DNA from: Litorivivens sp041624475
Lineage (GTDB): Bacteria > Pseudomonadota > Gammaproteobacteria > Pseudomonadales > Spongiibacteraceae
Direction: 5' to 3'
DNA: 64,000 nt
Assembly (NCBI RefSeq): GCF_041624475.1
Contig: NZ_JBFJUX010000014.1
Coordinates: 31,229 to 95,228, forward strand
Shown: positions 25,353 to 34,441 of the stretch, piece by piece
How the letters are laid out: each line of letters begins with the position of its first letter
Numbering within the stretch: the stretch's first letter is position 1
Program-made: the position numbers and the translations under genes
Notes under the pieces: generated by a model
Told to the model about the DNA's origin: nothing
The model's input: only the letters and a program-made list of their open reading frames with translations
The model's database searches: none

Positions 25353-26546
25353 ATGAATGATAGAGCTGAAAGCGTAGACCAAGAACAGCCGCAGGTAGAT
25401 TTTGCCAGCGCTGCACTGCCCGGTGCGGCGTTTCACTCGTTAACGGCCAGATACCGGGAGCAATCGCCCGTTGTACCGGTTACATTTCTCGGTCAGCCCG
25501 CTTTTTACTTCACATCTTATCAGGCCGTTGAAGCGGCCTTCTGCGATGGCGAAAGCTTTCCGGCACATGCCTGGTATCAGCTTGCCAGTGAGCCGGTTAT
25601 GGGAAGAACCTTCATCGCCATGCCGCCGCGAGAACATCGTATCTATCGCAAATTGGCAACGCCCGCCTTTCGTTCGCGCGCAGTGGCCGGGCATGACGAC
25701 GCGGAGTACCGGCGAATTCTGCACGAATTGATCGATGTGTTTGCGGCGCAGCGAGAAGCTGATCTGGTGACGCAACTTACACGCAGTTTCCCCCTGATCA
25801 TGATCAGTCGCATGCTTGGTCTGCCGATGACGAGGGAGGAAGACTTCAAACGTTGGGCACTGTCATTGCTGAATTTTATCCACGATGCGGAGGAAGGGCT
25901 CGGTGCTGCTGCCGAGATCGGTGCATTCCTCAAGCCATTGATTGAAGAGCGCCGGCGCGAGCCCCGGGAGGACGTTCTCAGCGAGCTAGTCATGGCAGAA
26001 GTGGAAGGCAGCCGCTTGAGCGACGAAGACATTATTTCTCACGTCCGGCTGCTTTTTCCTACGGGGGCAGACACGACCTACCTCGCATTGGGCAATCTGC
26101 TCTACGCATTGCTGACGCAGGAAAATGCGTGGCAAAGGGTAAAATCCGAGCCGGAGCTGCGCAACGGCGCCATTGAAGAACTGCTGCGTTGGGAGCCGCC
26201 TGCCGGCATCATCGCCCGGCTTTCGTGCGACCGTGATATTAATTTTTTCGGGACCACGATTCCGGCGAGCAGTGTAGTGCTCTTTGGCGTGGATGCGGCT
26301 AATCGCGATCCCGCTGTCTTTTCCGATCCAGACCGATTCGACATACAGCGTAAAACTGAAAAGTTGATGACTTTTGGGCCGGGTCCTCGCGCCTGCCCCG
26401 GTATGCACCTGGCGCGTCAGGAGCTCCGGGTTGCGCTGGATGTTTTAGTGCAGCGCCTGCCCGACCTGCGATTGTTGGACCTTGATGCCGCCCGGCCGCG
26501 GGGAACCATGTTGCGTGGGCCAGCGGCCTTGCAGGTCGCTTTTTAG
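25353..26546 (+). CDS. Cytochrome P450
   Basis: A 397-residue bacterial class I P450. The oxygen-binding helix I reads FPTGADTTYLALGN, the ExxR is EELLRWE, and the heme-Cys loop is FGPGPRACPGMHLARQEL. No ferredoxin or ferredoxin reductase is adjacent, so electrons must come from elsewhere in the genome. It stands alone on the plus strand, with a GAGAGC element as weak ribosome-binding site. Substrate is unknown; the neighbourhood of other oxidative enzymes suggests a hydrocarbon or lipid-like compound. Confidence 0.94.
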   Translation: MNDRAESVDQEQPQVDFASAALPGAAFHSLTARYREQSPVVPVTFLGQPAFYFTSYQAVEAAFCDGESFPAHAWYQLASEPVMGRTFIAMPPREHRIYRKLATPAFRSRAVAGHDDAEYRRILHELIDVFAAQREADLVTQLTRSFPLIMISRMLGLPMTREEDFKRWALSLLNFIHDAEEGLGAAAEIGAFLKPLIEERRREPREDVLSELVMAEVEGSRLSDEDIISHVRLLFPTGADTTYLALGNLLYALLTQENAWQRVKSEPELRNGAIEELLRWEPPAGIIARLSCDRDINFFGTTIPASSVVLFGVDAANRDPAVFSDPDRFDIQRKTEKLMTFGPGPRACPGMHLARQELRVALDVLVQRLPDLRLLDLDAARPRGTMLRGPAALQVAF

Positions 26547-26580
26547 ACTCGCAATTAACGCTGATTTTCTCCGTGCTGGC

Positions 26581-27237
26581 TTAGAGTACTTGTTGCAACC
26601 AGCGGGAAATGTCTGCAATTTCCTCCGGGCAGACCGCGTGCGGCATGGGATAGGTCTTGTAGGCCGGCGAATAGCCCATCGCTTGCAAAGCGGCAACCGT
26701 CTGTTGCCCCAGCATTTCCGGTGCCATCGGGTCCTCGGTACCGTGAAATACATGAATCGGAATGTTGCGGTTGGCCGGGTGTGCTTCCAGCGCGTTCTGC
26801 GCCGCAAAGAAACTCGACAGCACCATCAGCCCCGCCAACTTGTCCGGATGGCTCAGTGCCGCATGCAATGCGATAGTGCCGCCCTGTGAGAATCCGGCCA
26901 GCACGATACGCTCGCTGGGAATGCCGCGTGCTATCTCGCGTTCAATCAATGCTCGGGTTGCGTTTACCGAGGCCAGGATGTCGGCTTCGTCTACCGCGGT
27001 GTCCAGATCCATCCCGCGAATATCAAACCAGGCGGGCATGACCATGCCGCCATTGATGGTGACTGGAATCGAAGGGGCATGGGGAAAGATAAAGCGGATA
27101 GGTAATGATTCCGGCAGGCGCAACTCCGGAACAATCGGTTCGAAGTCGTGGCCGTCGGCGCCTAGGCCATGCAGCCAGATCACTGAAGCGCTTGCGGGCT
27201 CATTAGGTTCGATCTCTACGCAGGGGAGGTGGGACAT
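26581..27237 (-). CDS. Carboxylesterase / phospholipase family alpha/beta hydrolase
   Basis: A 218-residue serine hydrolase of the Abhydrolase_2 family. The oxyanion motif IWLHGLGADGHDF, the nucleophile elbow LAGFSQGGTIALH, the acid in FHGTEDPMAP and the His in YPMPHAVCPEE make the Ser-Asp-His triad. Such cytosolic enzymes hydrolyse short-chain esters and lysophospholipids. It is convergent with the P450 gene, with stop codons about 35 bp apart. Confidence 0.92.
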   Translation of the reverse strand: MSHLPCVEIEPNEPASASVIWLHGLGADGHDFEPIVPELRLPESLPIRFIFPHAPSIPVTINGGMVMPAWFDIRGMDLDTAVDEADILASVNATRALIEREIARGIPSERIVLAGFSQGGTIALHAALSHPDKLAGLMVLSSFFAAQNALEAHPANRNIPIHVFHGTEDPMAPEMLGQQTVAALQAMGYSPAYKTYPMPHAVCPEEIADISRWLQQVL

Positions 27238-27541
27238 GAAGTGGGTCTCGCAATGGTCAGGGAGACTCGCAGCCTAACGGAACGAGGGGGACCTAATCAA
27301 TCGGCCAAGCCGGATCGGTGAGTGGGCTTAATTGATTGCTCATGTTCACTGTGCAAGAAGGTAGCTGGTCAGTTTCTAATGAAGTTAATAAAGGTTTAAT
27401 CAGCGTCAGATGAAAAAATGCCTTTTCCCTCACGTTGCCAAGAACAACGGTCGTAATCAGGAGGTGCTGTCTGAGCTCGCCCTCTGATGCTGCCGTGGGG
27501 ATTCATGGTTTCGATTCGATCGCGAAACGCGCGAACTCGTT
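27238..27541. other. Intergenic region with no supported gene
   Basis: About 300 bp between the esterase start and the diguanylate cyclase stop, both on the minus strand. It should hold the esterase promoter. No reading frame or strong hairpin stood out. Confidence 0.5.
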
Positions 27542-28774
27542 CTAAGCCTTGCCCGCGACAAGCCGGTTGGGCTCGGCAGCTTCTGGTGGGAGTGTGGCTA
27601 CGGTGTTACGCCCTCGATCTTTTCCTCGATACAGTGCTTTGTCCGCCCGGACCAGAGCCGCTTCCTGCGACTCATCGGTGTCCAACACCTGGGTTATGCC
27701 TATGGTGATGGTGATTACCAGCTCTGCCAGCTCGCCCGGAACACGAAGTTTCTCAACGCTGGTACGCAGATGTTCGGCAATTCGGTAAGTGTCATTCGGG
27801 TTTGAGTCTGGCAGCGCGACAACGAATTCTTCTCCGCCAAACCGGCCAATGATATCGGTTTCCCGCAGCTCCTTGCGCAACAGTTCGGCAACGGCTTTCA
27901 GTATGCTATCCCCTGCAGCGTGCCCCTTGCGATCATTAATTTTTTTGAAGTGGTCGATATCGATCATGCACAAACCCAATGGCGCGCCAGTCCGGTGGTG
28001 GCGTTTGATTTCCTGTTTGAGCAGCTCCGAGAACCAGCGGCGGTTGTTGAGTCCAGTGAGATGATCGATCTGCGCCAATCGTCGCAGGCTTTCCTCAAGC
28101 GCCTGACGCGTTTTGATCTCTTTCTGCAGACGCCGGTTTGATCTTCGTTCTGCAAGCAGAGAAGAAAACTGCTCTCTCTGCAATTGGCTGATACGCAGCG
28201 CGGTTATCAAGCCAATCGTGTTCGTCAGAAACAGCGTAAACAGAACACCGACGATACCGGCGCGAGCGAGTAAGCCGCTTGTATAGACGACTGCCAGAAA
28301 ACCCATACCCAAATACAGGCTGGTAGCAAAGGCCCAGGGAATGCGATTGGGTATGAACAGATAAATGGCCACGGTTACTGCCGCGACTGCAGTAATCTGC
28401 GCGGTAATTGTTTCGGGTCGTAACAGGGTCACCAGAATCAGGGCTGTAGCCAACAGTACAATGGCCGAGTTCAAAGGTAAGTCCCGGTTGATCAAGCTAG
28501 GGTTTCTGCCCAGGGCGACAGCCAGTGACAGAAAGGCTGCGGCAACCACAATACGTATTGCGGACAGCAGATAGAATTCACGTGTCAGGTCGAGCAGGAG
28601 ATAGTCGAATATCCCTATCATCGGAAACAGGAATGCCGTCCAGTACAGTGAAACCCTGAGCTGGTGCACATTCCGTGCCTGCATGGAGAGTCGGAAGCGG
28701 CGTTCCATCGGAGGGTGTCGGTATTCGCCGCTGTAAGGGCTTAACCGTGCTTGGGGGGCGTGGTCAACAGGCAT
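27542..28774 (-). CDS. Membrane diguanylate cyclase (GGDEF)
   Basis: A 410-residue protein: about six membrane segments in residues 40-200, a short coiled coil (SLLAERRSNRRLQKEIKTRQALEESLRR), then a GGDEF domain from about 230 (IDHLTGLNNRRWF; CMIDIDHFKKIND; GRFGGEEFVVAL). The active-site motif is GGEEF, and RETD five residues before it is an intact inhibitory I-site. It should make c-di-GMP and be product-inhibited. The membrane part may sense a signal but matches no sensor domain I can name. Confidence 0.92.
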   Translation of the reverse strand: MPVDHAPQARLSPYSGEYRHPPMERRFRLSMQARNVHQLRVSLYWTAFLFPMIGIFDYLLLDLTREFYLLSAIRIVVAAAFLSLAVALGRNPSLINRDLPLNSAIVLLATALILVTLLRPETITAQITAVAAVTVAIYLFIPNRIPWAFATSLYLGMGFLAVVYTSGLLARAGIVGVLFTLFLTNTIGLITALRISQLQREQFSSLLAERRSNRRLQKEIKTRQALEESLRRLAQIDHLTGLNNRRWFSELLKQEIKRHHRTGAPLGLCMIDIDHFKKINDRKGHAAGDSILKAVAELLRKELRETDIIGRFGGEEFVVALPDSNPNDTYRIAEHLRTSVEKLRVPGELAELVITITIGITQVLDTDESQEAALVRADKALYRGKDRGRNTVATLPPEAAEPNRLVAGKA

Positions 28775-29136
28775 GGCTGAGCAACGATGGCGGCTTTTTG
28801 AATGCGTGAAAAGGCAGAGGGTGAGCGCCCAGCAGAAATTGCATCTTGCATGAAAAGTTCATGCCCGGCAGCGGGCTTGTCGAAAGCATTCTTCGCTCTC
28901 TGGTCGGGTCAGGGCCTGACTGTTAACGCAGGCGAACCGAGCGCCATGCGTCTGTCTTTGCGGTAAAGCATATAATTTGCTTTGTGTTCACTAGAGGCTA
29001 TACAAGCACAAGCCACTTTGGCATCCGTGAATGTACGCATTTGCTGACAGTAGTGCATCGACGGTATCGCTGCATGCAGGGCCTGTAAGCGCGGATTGTC
29101 GGGTTCAGCGGCCGGCAGCCTGTGACGTGCTAAGGG
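28775..29136. other. Intergenic region with short inverted repeat
   Basis: About 360 bp. A perfect inverted repeat GCATGAA-AAG-TTCATGC at 28848-28864 lies about 75 bp upstream of the cyclase start and could be an operator. A 70-codon open frame from 29031 has no ribosome-binding site and atypical composition, so no gene is called. Confidence 0.4.
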
Positions 29137-29853
29137 CTAGAAGGCGACAGGTTTGCCTGCCCAGTCCACGAAAATGTGTTCGCTGGGGTCGCGTCTTGCA
29201 TGCATCACTTCAGCGAGCTGTCGTGCGGCCCGTGCAGGGCTGAATAATTGCGTTGCCGGTACATTTCGCTGGAAGGGCTTGGACAGTCCGGTGTCCACGG
29301 TTCCCGGATGAAACAGGGTGACCACGCATTTTGGGTGGGTGCGTCGCAGCTCTACTGCGAGGGTTTGAAAACCCTGATTGAGGGCGGCTTTGGAGCAGCG
29401 GTAGCTGAACCAGCCCCCGAGTCTATTGTCGCTAATGCTGCCGACTCTCGCTGAAAGAGCAAGCAGGTGAGAGGGTTCGGTTTCTGACAGCAGCGGCGAG
29501 AAATACTTCGCTACGAGAAGAGGCCCTAACGCATTGACGGTTATACTGGTAGTAAAGGCGTCTGCGTCAAGGGCTCCCAGTCGACGCTCCGGCTGAAGGG
29601 ATTCGCCATGCAGTAGCCCGCTGCACACGACAATTGCCGAGAGGCTATCCCCGTTGAGCCGGGTTTTCAGCGCTTCTGCCGCCTTCGACAGCGAGCTCTC
29701 GCATGTCAGATCAAGCGTTAAATGATGGGGATCGCTTCTGCTTTGTCGTGAAGCAGTAAACACTCGGGCGTAGCGCCTGCCGGAGCGCCACCGATTTGCC
29801 AGAGCAGTCCCAATACCTCCGGATGCGCCGACAATCAGTGCCGCGTCACTCAT
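29137..29853 (-). CDS. SDR-family oxidoreductase (CsgA/C-factor-like)
   Basis: A 238-residue SDR: LIVGASGGIGTALANRW, VVCSGLLHGESL in place of the usual NNAG loop, catalytic Ser in LLALSARVGS and YRCSKAALNQGF as the Tyr-x3-Lys. The length and the TFHPGTVDTGLSKPFQ-like end (TLFHPGTVDTGLSKPFQ) match C-factor-type SDRs. GAGAGA upstream supports the start at 29853. Substrate unknown. Confidence 0.88.
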   Translation of the reverse strand: MSDAALIVGASGGIGTALANRWRSGRRYARVFTASRQSRSDPHHLTLDLTCESSLSKAAEALKTRLNGDSLSAIVVCSGLLHGESLQPERRLGALDADAFTTSITVNALGPLLVAKYFSPLLSETEPSHLLALSARVGSISDNRLGGWFSYRCSKAALNQGFQTLAVELRRTHPKCVVTLFHPGTVDTGLSKPFQRNVPATQLFSPARAARQLAEVMHARRDPSEHIFVDWAGKPVAF

Positions 29854-29911
29854 CGTTTCTCTCACGGCCAGAGTGAATTAAGGCTGCGTGCTGGCTTTGC
29901 ATCGGAACAAT

Positions 29912-30244
29912 TCAGGCTTCCCGGTCCAACTTCCAGGTACAGGCAGAAGCGTGACTGTACTCCTCGGCCGCGCTTTGTTGCGCGATTGCAATCGGAGCAG
30001 GCTTTTGCCGCTCCGCGCGCCGGAAAATACCTACCGTCAGGCAGATTCCGCCAAACATGAGTATGTGTGCGCCCCATACGAAGTGAAAATGAAAGACCGA
30101 CAGAAAGGACAGTGAAAACACCATACTCCACATCCATCCAAGTGCCTGCATAATGTAGTGCTGGGATGCGAGGTCGAGATGGTGCAGCGGGTTTTTACGG
30201 GAATCCATAACCAGCTCATAACTTTCAACGATAAACTTTCTCAT
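29912..30244 (-). CDS. Hypothetical small membrane protein
   Basis: A 110-residue protein. The N-terminus MRKFIVESYELVMDSRKNPLHHLDLASQHYIMQALGWM is conserved-looking and amphipathic, followed by two membrane helices (residues about 37-58 and 60-78). The tail is polar. It starts a possible operon with the SDR 58 bp downstream on the same strand. Family not recognised. Confidence 0.65.
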   Translation of the reverse strand: MRKFIVESYELVMDSRKNPLHHLDLASQHYIMQALGWMWSMVFSLSFLSVFHFHFVWGAHILMFGGICLTVGIFRRAERQKPAPIAIAQQSAAEEYSHASACTWKLDREA

Positions 30245-30462
30245 GGCGTTTTCCTCTGTGGGTTGCCCTATGCCAAGATTTACGCTTTAAGGTGGGATAT
30301 GGATCATCCGAATACAGCCGAAGACAGGATGAGACCGGCATGGTCTTATAGATTTGTCCTAAGTGGCTGAATACTCTGCGGCTAGGTAACATAGTTGGCC
30401 GAAAGACACCTTGAGACGGACGCTTGCTGATCGGTGCGGCAGGCGCAACGGGGAGAAGGAAA

Positions 30463-30864
30463 ATGATGAGAGAAAAACGAATCGCCAGAGCATTGCTCAG
30501 TCTGCGATTGGGTGTATTTGTGGTTATGGTGGTGTGGAGTATCGATAAACTCGTAAACCCTGAGCACAGCGCCCAAGTCTTCGAACACTTTTACGGACTG
30601 AAGGGGTTTTCGTTCAGCGCCTTTGCAATACTGGGTGTGCTCCAGTTGGTGCTGGTGATTGCCTTCGTGGCGGGTGTCTTTCAGCGGGTCAGTTATGGGC
30701 TGGTGTTCCTCCTGCACGGCGTATCGACGCTGTCGTCGTGGCAACAGTACTTGGATGCTTTCAACAACCTGCTGTTTTTTGCAGCCTGGCCGATGCTGGC
30801 CGCATGCTTTGCGCTTTACTACCTGCGCGACATGGATACGTTGCTGGCTTGGGACCATCGATAG
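30463..30864 (+). CDS. DoxX-like membrane protein
   Basis: A 133-residue protein with four membrane helices: residues about 10-30, 48-70, 73-93 and 105-125. LRLGVFVVMVVWSIDKLVNPEHSAQVFEHFYG matches the DoxX/SURF4-type N-terminal pattern, with ILGVLQLVLVIAFVAGVFQR as the second helix. GAGAAGGA precedes the ATG at 30463. Family members are associated with redox or thiosulfate metabolism, but the role here is unknown. The Old Yellow Enzyme gene starts 66 bp downstream. Confidence 0.78.
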   Translation: MMREKRIARALLSLRLGVFVVMVVWSIDKLVNPEHSAQVFEHFYGLKGFSFSAFAILGVLQLVLVIAFVAGVFQRVSYGLVFLLHGVSTLSSWQQYLDAFNNLLFFAAWPMLAACFALYYLRDMDTLLAWDHR

Positions 30865-30930
30865 CGCGATAAAAATTACGTCTCCGCTTTGACATATAAA
30901 GTAGTGTCAAGACAACACAAGGTATTACCT

Positions 30931-32154
30931 ATGAAATTATTTGAAGCCATAACACTCCCGAATGGTGTGAGTATTCCAAACCGCATAGCCAAGGCGGCGA
31001 TGGAGGAGAACATGGCCGACGAGCGCATGGGTCCGTCGAAAGCACTGATGCAGCTCTATCAGGCCTGGGCGGATGGTGGTGCAGGCTTGCTGATCTCCGG
31101 TAATGTGATGGTTGATCGGCGTGCCATGACCGGGCCGGGTGGTGTCGTGCTTGAAGACGACCACCAGCTTGATAAGTTCAAACGATGGGCTGCGATAGGG
31201 CGTTCTCGCGGGGCTCAGTTCTGGATGCAAATCAATCACCCTGGGCGCCAGATGCAGAACAACCTGGGTCAGGAAACCTGGGCGCCATCAGCGGTATCAC
31301 TTGATATGGGCGGATTTTCCAAGCGCTTTGATACGCCCAAGGCAATGTCCGAAGGCAAAATTGCGGACGTAATAAAGCGCTTTATTCGCACCGCGAAACT
31401 CGCAGAAGAGAGCGGCTTTAGCGGTGTCCAAATACACGCTGCTCATGGTTATCTGCTGAGCCAGTTTTTATCGCCGCTGACTAATCACAGGCAGGACCAA
31501 TGGGGTGGCTCGCTGGAAAATCGGGCGAGGGTTTTAATAGAAGTTGTAAAGGGAGTAAGACGTGCGGTCTCCCCGGAATTTGCGGTCTCAGTGAAGCTCA
31601 ACTCGGCAGATTTTCAGCGCGGCGGCTTCAGCCCCGAGGATGCCCGCGAGGTCGTTGCGATGCTCAACCACCTGTCGGTGGATCTGGTGGAGTTGTCAGG
31701 AGGCAGTTACGAAGCCCCGGCTATGCACGGTCGCACTCGCGACGAGCGAACCCTTGCGCGCGAAGCCTACTTTCTTGAATTTGCCAAAGATATTCAGGCG
31801 ACGGCCAGTATGCCGATCATGGTTACCGGCGGTATCCGGCGCGTGCAAGTTGCGGAAACGGTGGTTAACAGCGGTGTCGACATGGTGGGTATTGCTACGG
31901 CACTGGCCATTGATCCGAAACTGCCGATCGACTGGCAGAAAGGAAAAGATCGCGCGCCCATGCTGGAAGTGGCAAAGTGGAACAACAAAACTCTGGCCTC
32001 GCTGGCGTATATGGCAACGGTGAAGTACCAGCTCACAAAGCTTAGCAAAAATAGCAAGCCTAATCCGAAAGTGTCGCAGTTATGGGCACTACTCAGCGGG
32101 CAGGTAAAAATTGCCGCGCAGGCGCGGCGTTACCGGAAAAGAATGGCGGCTTGA
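30931..32154 (+). CDS. Old Yellow Enzyme family NADH:flavin oxidoreductase
   Basis: A 407-residue TIM-barrel flavoprotein. LPNGVSIPNRIAKAAMEENMAD is the N-terminal FMN-binding strand. QINHPGRQ carries the family His, and the active-site loop HAAHGYLLSQFLSPLTNHRQD and WGGSLENRARVLIEV are classic. MVTGGIRR binds the FMN phosphate. It reduces activated C=C bonds with NAD(P)H. It lacks the C-terminal FeS/FAD half of 2,4-dienoyl-CoA reductase. Followed 36 bp later by the CmcJ-like gene. Confidence 0.92.
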   Translation: MKLFEAITLPNGVSIPNRIAKAAMEENMADERMGPSKALMQLYQAWADGGAGLLISGNVMVDRRAMTGPGGVVLEDDHQLDKFKRWAAIGRSRGAQFWMQINHPGRQMQNNLGQETWAPSAVSLDMGGFSKRFDTPKAMSEGKIADVIKRFIRTAKLAEESGFSGVQIHAAHGYLLSQFLSPLTNHRQDQWGGSLENRARVLIEVVKGVRRAVSPEFAVSVKLNSADFQRGGFSPEDAREVVAMLNHLSVDLVELSGGSYEAPAMHGRTRDERTLAREAYFLEFAKDIQATASMPIMVTGGIRRVQVAETVVNSGVDMVGIATALAIDPKLPIDWQKGKDRAPMLEVAKWNNKTLASLAYMATVKYQLTKLSKNSKPNPKVSQLWALLSGQVKIAAQARRYRKRMAA

Positions 32155-32190
32155 ACTGAAAGCCATTGATTGGCGTTAAGAGATATTACA

Positions 32191-33339
32191 ATGGACAAAA
32201 ATAATACCAATTCGCCATTGTCTGTTCGTCTGGGGTTTGCCCGGCAACAGGATGTGGTCACAGATAGTAGCGGCGCCTTGCGAGTGCCGACGCGCTATGA
32301 CACGGGGGGCGGCGCCGGCAATACCGTTGAGACGCATTGGTGTCAGGCTGTGGATCTGGCCGCTGACCGTGCGCAGGCGCCGGGCCTAGCAAAGGCCGGA
32401 TTTGATCAGATTGATCTGGCTGGACGCAAGGATTTGCAGTCTCTTCTGACTGAGGTTAATCACGCCGGTGAGTTGGATGAGTTAAGTGCAAAACGCATTC
32501 GCAGAGAGATTCAAGGGAAAACCTTTCACCTGCTGAATGGCCGCCGGCTGAAGGTGCTATTTGTCGCGCCGGAGGGCTTTATCATGCGCCGCTCCGGTCC
32601 CAATGGTTTGGATATTTCGCCCGGTCAGGCGATGACAGAGCGCAATGGTCATAAGGCTGCTGATCAGGTGCACGGCGATCAGAACGTCTACGGAACGCCG
32701 CTAAAGAAGATGCTGAAGCGCACGGCACCCTGGCTATTCCGCCATCAAACCCTAGGGCGCCGCAATCGCGTTTCACCTTTCTTTCTTTTGAACCTGTGGG
32801 TACCACTGCAGCAGCATACCCAGCCGCTGACGCTGGCGGATCGTCGCAGCATCAATAGCGCGCAACACCAGATCTGTTATGCGCTACCTACAGAAGGTTT
32901 TCTGGAGCGGGAAGAAGATCAAGCACTTAATGATCTCTGGCTGTTTCTGCACGATCAAAAACAACAGTGGTACTGCGACACCTCGATGAATCACGAGCGC
33001 GCCTATGTGTTTGATACCCTGGGTGCCCCCCACGGCGCGGCGACGCTGCCGGGTGAAGATGTCGCGGAGATCTATTTTCGAAAACTGAGCGAGATTATTG
33101 ACTGTGTTGATCGAGGGGAGTCACTTTTAACCTTAGAGCATACGGCGTCGCTACCCGATGTACCGCCCGCAGCGCCCGATCGCCTGCGACAGCTTTTATC
33201 TTCCGCTGGCGAGCTCATTAATGAGGCCGCAGAGGCTTCAACGCTCACGGGAAGCGGGTGGTCGGACCGCGCTCGCGCAGTCGCCCGCTCTTTTATCCGG
33301 CAGTCACTTGAAATGCGGCTTGTGGCCCTGGTCTATTAA
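32191..33339 (+). CDS. CmcJ/AsaB-like (GA4-desaturase family) putative oxygenase
   Basis: A 382-residue protein. The central pattern FLLNLWVPLQQHTQPLTLAD resembles the NVWRPL...PLAxCD motif of the CmcJ/NvfI/AsaB family, and QQWYCDTSMNHERAYVFDTLGAPHG resembles its Wyy..M..dE...F..yDS...H core. Members include fungal toxin-biosynthesis enzymes and cephamycin CmcJ; some are non-heme iron oxygenase-like. The N-terminal 110 residues match nothing recognised. It probably acts with the Old Yellow Enzyme 36 bp upstream. The assignment rests on motif similarity and is tentative. Confidence 0.55.
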   Translation: MDKNNTNSPLSVRLGFARQQDVVTDSSGALRVPTRYDTGGGAGNTVETHWCQAVDLAADRAQAPGLAKAGFDQIDLAGRKDLQSLLTEVNHAGELDELSAKRIRREIQGKTFHLLNGRRLKVLFVAPEGFIMRRSGPNGLDISPGQAMTERNGHKAADQVHGDQNVYGTPLKKMLKRTAPWLFRHQTLGRRNRVSPFFLLNLWVPLQQHTQPLTLADRRSINSAQHQICYALPTEGFLEREEDQALNDLWLFLHDQKQQWYCDTSMNHERAYVFDTLGAPHGAATLPGEDVAEIYFRKLSEIIDCVDRGESLLTLEHTASLPDVPPAAPDRLRQLLSSAGELINEAAEASTLTGSGWSDRARAVARSFIRQSLEMRLVALVY

Positions 33340-33357
33340 GTTGCAAAGGGCGCTCTC

Positions 33358-34092
33358 TCAGGGTTGGGGAGCGCCGGCTAATTGCAGCGCGAGATTCTGA
33401 AATAGCGTCGTAGCGGGCAAGCCGTCAATGAGGGGCGCCATAATAAAAATTGCCGCCGCACCCCAGCCGTAGGCAGGATGTATCCGGTGATGACGCCTAA
33501 GGTCGGCGAGCATGCCGACAGCGACAAAGGAAAGCAGGCTTCCCACAACCACCCAGGAACTCATTTGATTCATAGCGATGATTTGCAGGCGGCCGACGGC
33601 CGGTGCAATAACGCAGACAGTGGCGCAGAACATCAGCCGTCGGTGCCAGTCGGTTTCTCGCCGCAGATGCAGGGCGGTAAACACCAGTGCCGCAAAGCAA
33701 ACAATATTGACCCAGTCGAGCGCCAGAAAGTAAGCCGGTGTGAATACGGGAGGGACTCGCCCGACAGAGACGGTGAACGGAGTGAGGACTAACCCCATTA
33801 TAACCATCCAGCCCGCGAGCAATGCTCCAACTCGGCCGAGACGTCGGTGGTGCTGCAATTCACCTCGATAGGCCAGCGTATTTTGAGTGATGTACAGGGC
33901 GATCCAGGCCATAAAACTGACAGCATGAAGATGCACCCACCAGGGCGAACTGAAAGATGAAATGCCCAAGGCAGCAAACCCGCCGAAACCGATCACGACG
34001 GTTGCCGCAATGGCGTACGCCATCCGCAGGAAAAATAAGCGCTCTGCTGACTCGAAGTCGGCCACCCCTGATTGAGGAATCGTTGTGTTCAT
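33358..34092 (-). CDS. Hypothetical membrane protein with about seven helices
   Basis: A 244-residue protein with hydrophobic segments at about 22-48, 52-72, 85-107, 125-142, 155-170, 178-195 and 208-225. HLHAVSFMAWIALYITQNTLAYRGELQHHRRLGRVG carries conserved His residues, as in DUF2306-like or cytochrome b-like membrane families. No signal or enzyme motif is visible. It is convergent with the CmcJ-like gene (about 18 bp apart). Confidence 0.65.
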   Translation of the reverse strand: MNTTIPQSGVADFESAERLFFLRMAYAIAATVVIGFGGFAALGISSFSSPWWVHLHAVSFMAWIALYITQNTLAYRGELQHHRRLGRVGALLAGWMVIMGLVLTPFTVSVGRVPPVFTPAYFLALDWVNIVCFAALVFTALHLRRETDWHRRLMFCATVCVIAPAVGRLQIIAMNQMSSWVVVGSLLSFVAVGMLADLRRHHRIHPAYGWGAAAIFIMAPLIDGLPATTLFQNLALQLAGAPQP

Positions 34093-34441
34093 TAGGCCAG
34101 ATGCCTCCCCCGGTCAGGGAACGTTTGTAAAGTGGGGCGGTGAGTGAATGACAAGATTCTGCTTATATACCCTTGTCAGAAACTAATCTGATTTGATACG
34201 TAGCTCAATCCCCCTTCATTAGAATATTAGGGGCTAAAATCTAGACTACTCAGATTGATCGATAATAAGCGTTTAGAGACGAGCTCGACGCGGAAGGGCG
34301 ATCGGGTAGCCACCATCAGCGCTGACTTTATCAGGATGGCGTCGGGCTTAGCGATGAGAGGAAGTTTCAAGAAAAAGCGGCGCCTGGCTCCTTGGGTTAT
34401 GCTGACTGATACAAATGCCTTTGAATTACGTAGACAAGGCC
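34093..34441. other. Intergenic region upstream of photolyase
   Basis: About 350 bp between divergent genes. An inverted repeat GACAAG-N16-CTTGTC spans 34150-34177. AT-rich sequence from 34180 to 34260 is a likely promoter zone. No recognised regulator site or reading frame was found. Confidence 0.4.

Noticed and set aside
29031..29243. A 70-codon open frame in the gap between the cyclase and SDR genes
   Set aside because: No ribosome-binding site; Arg/Cys/Ser-rich composition typical of random high-GC translation.
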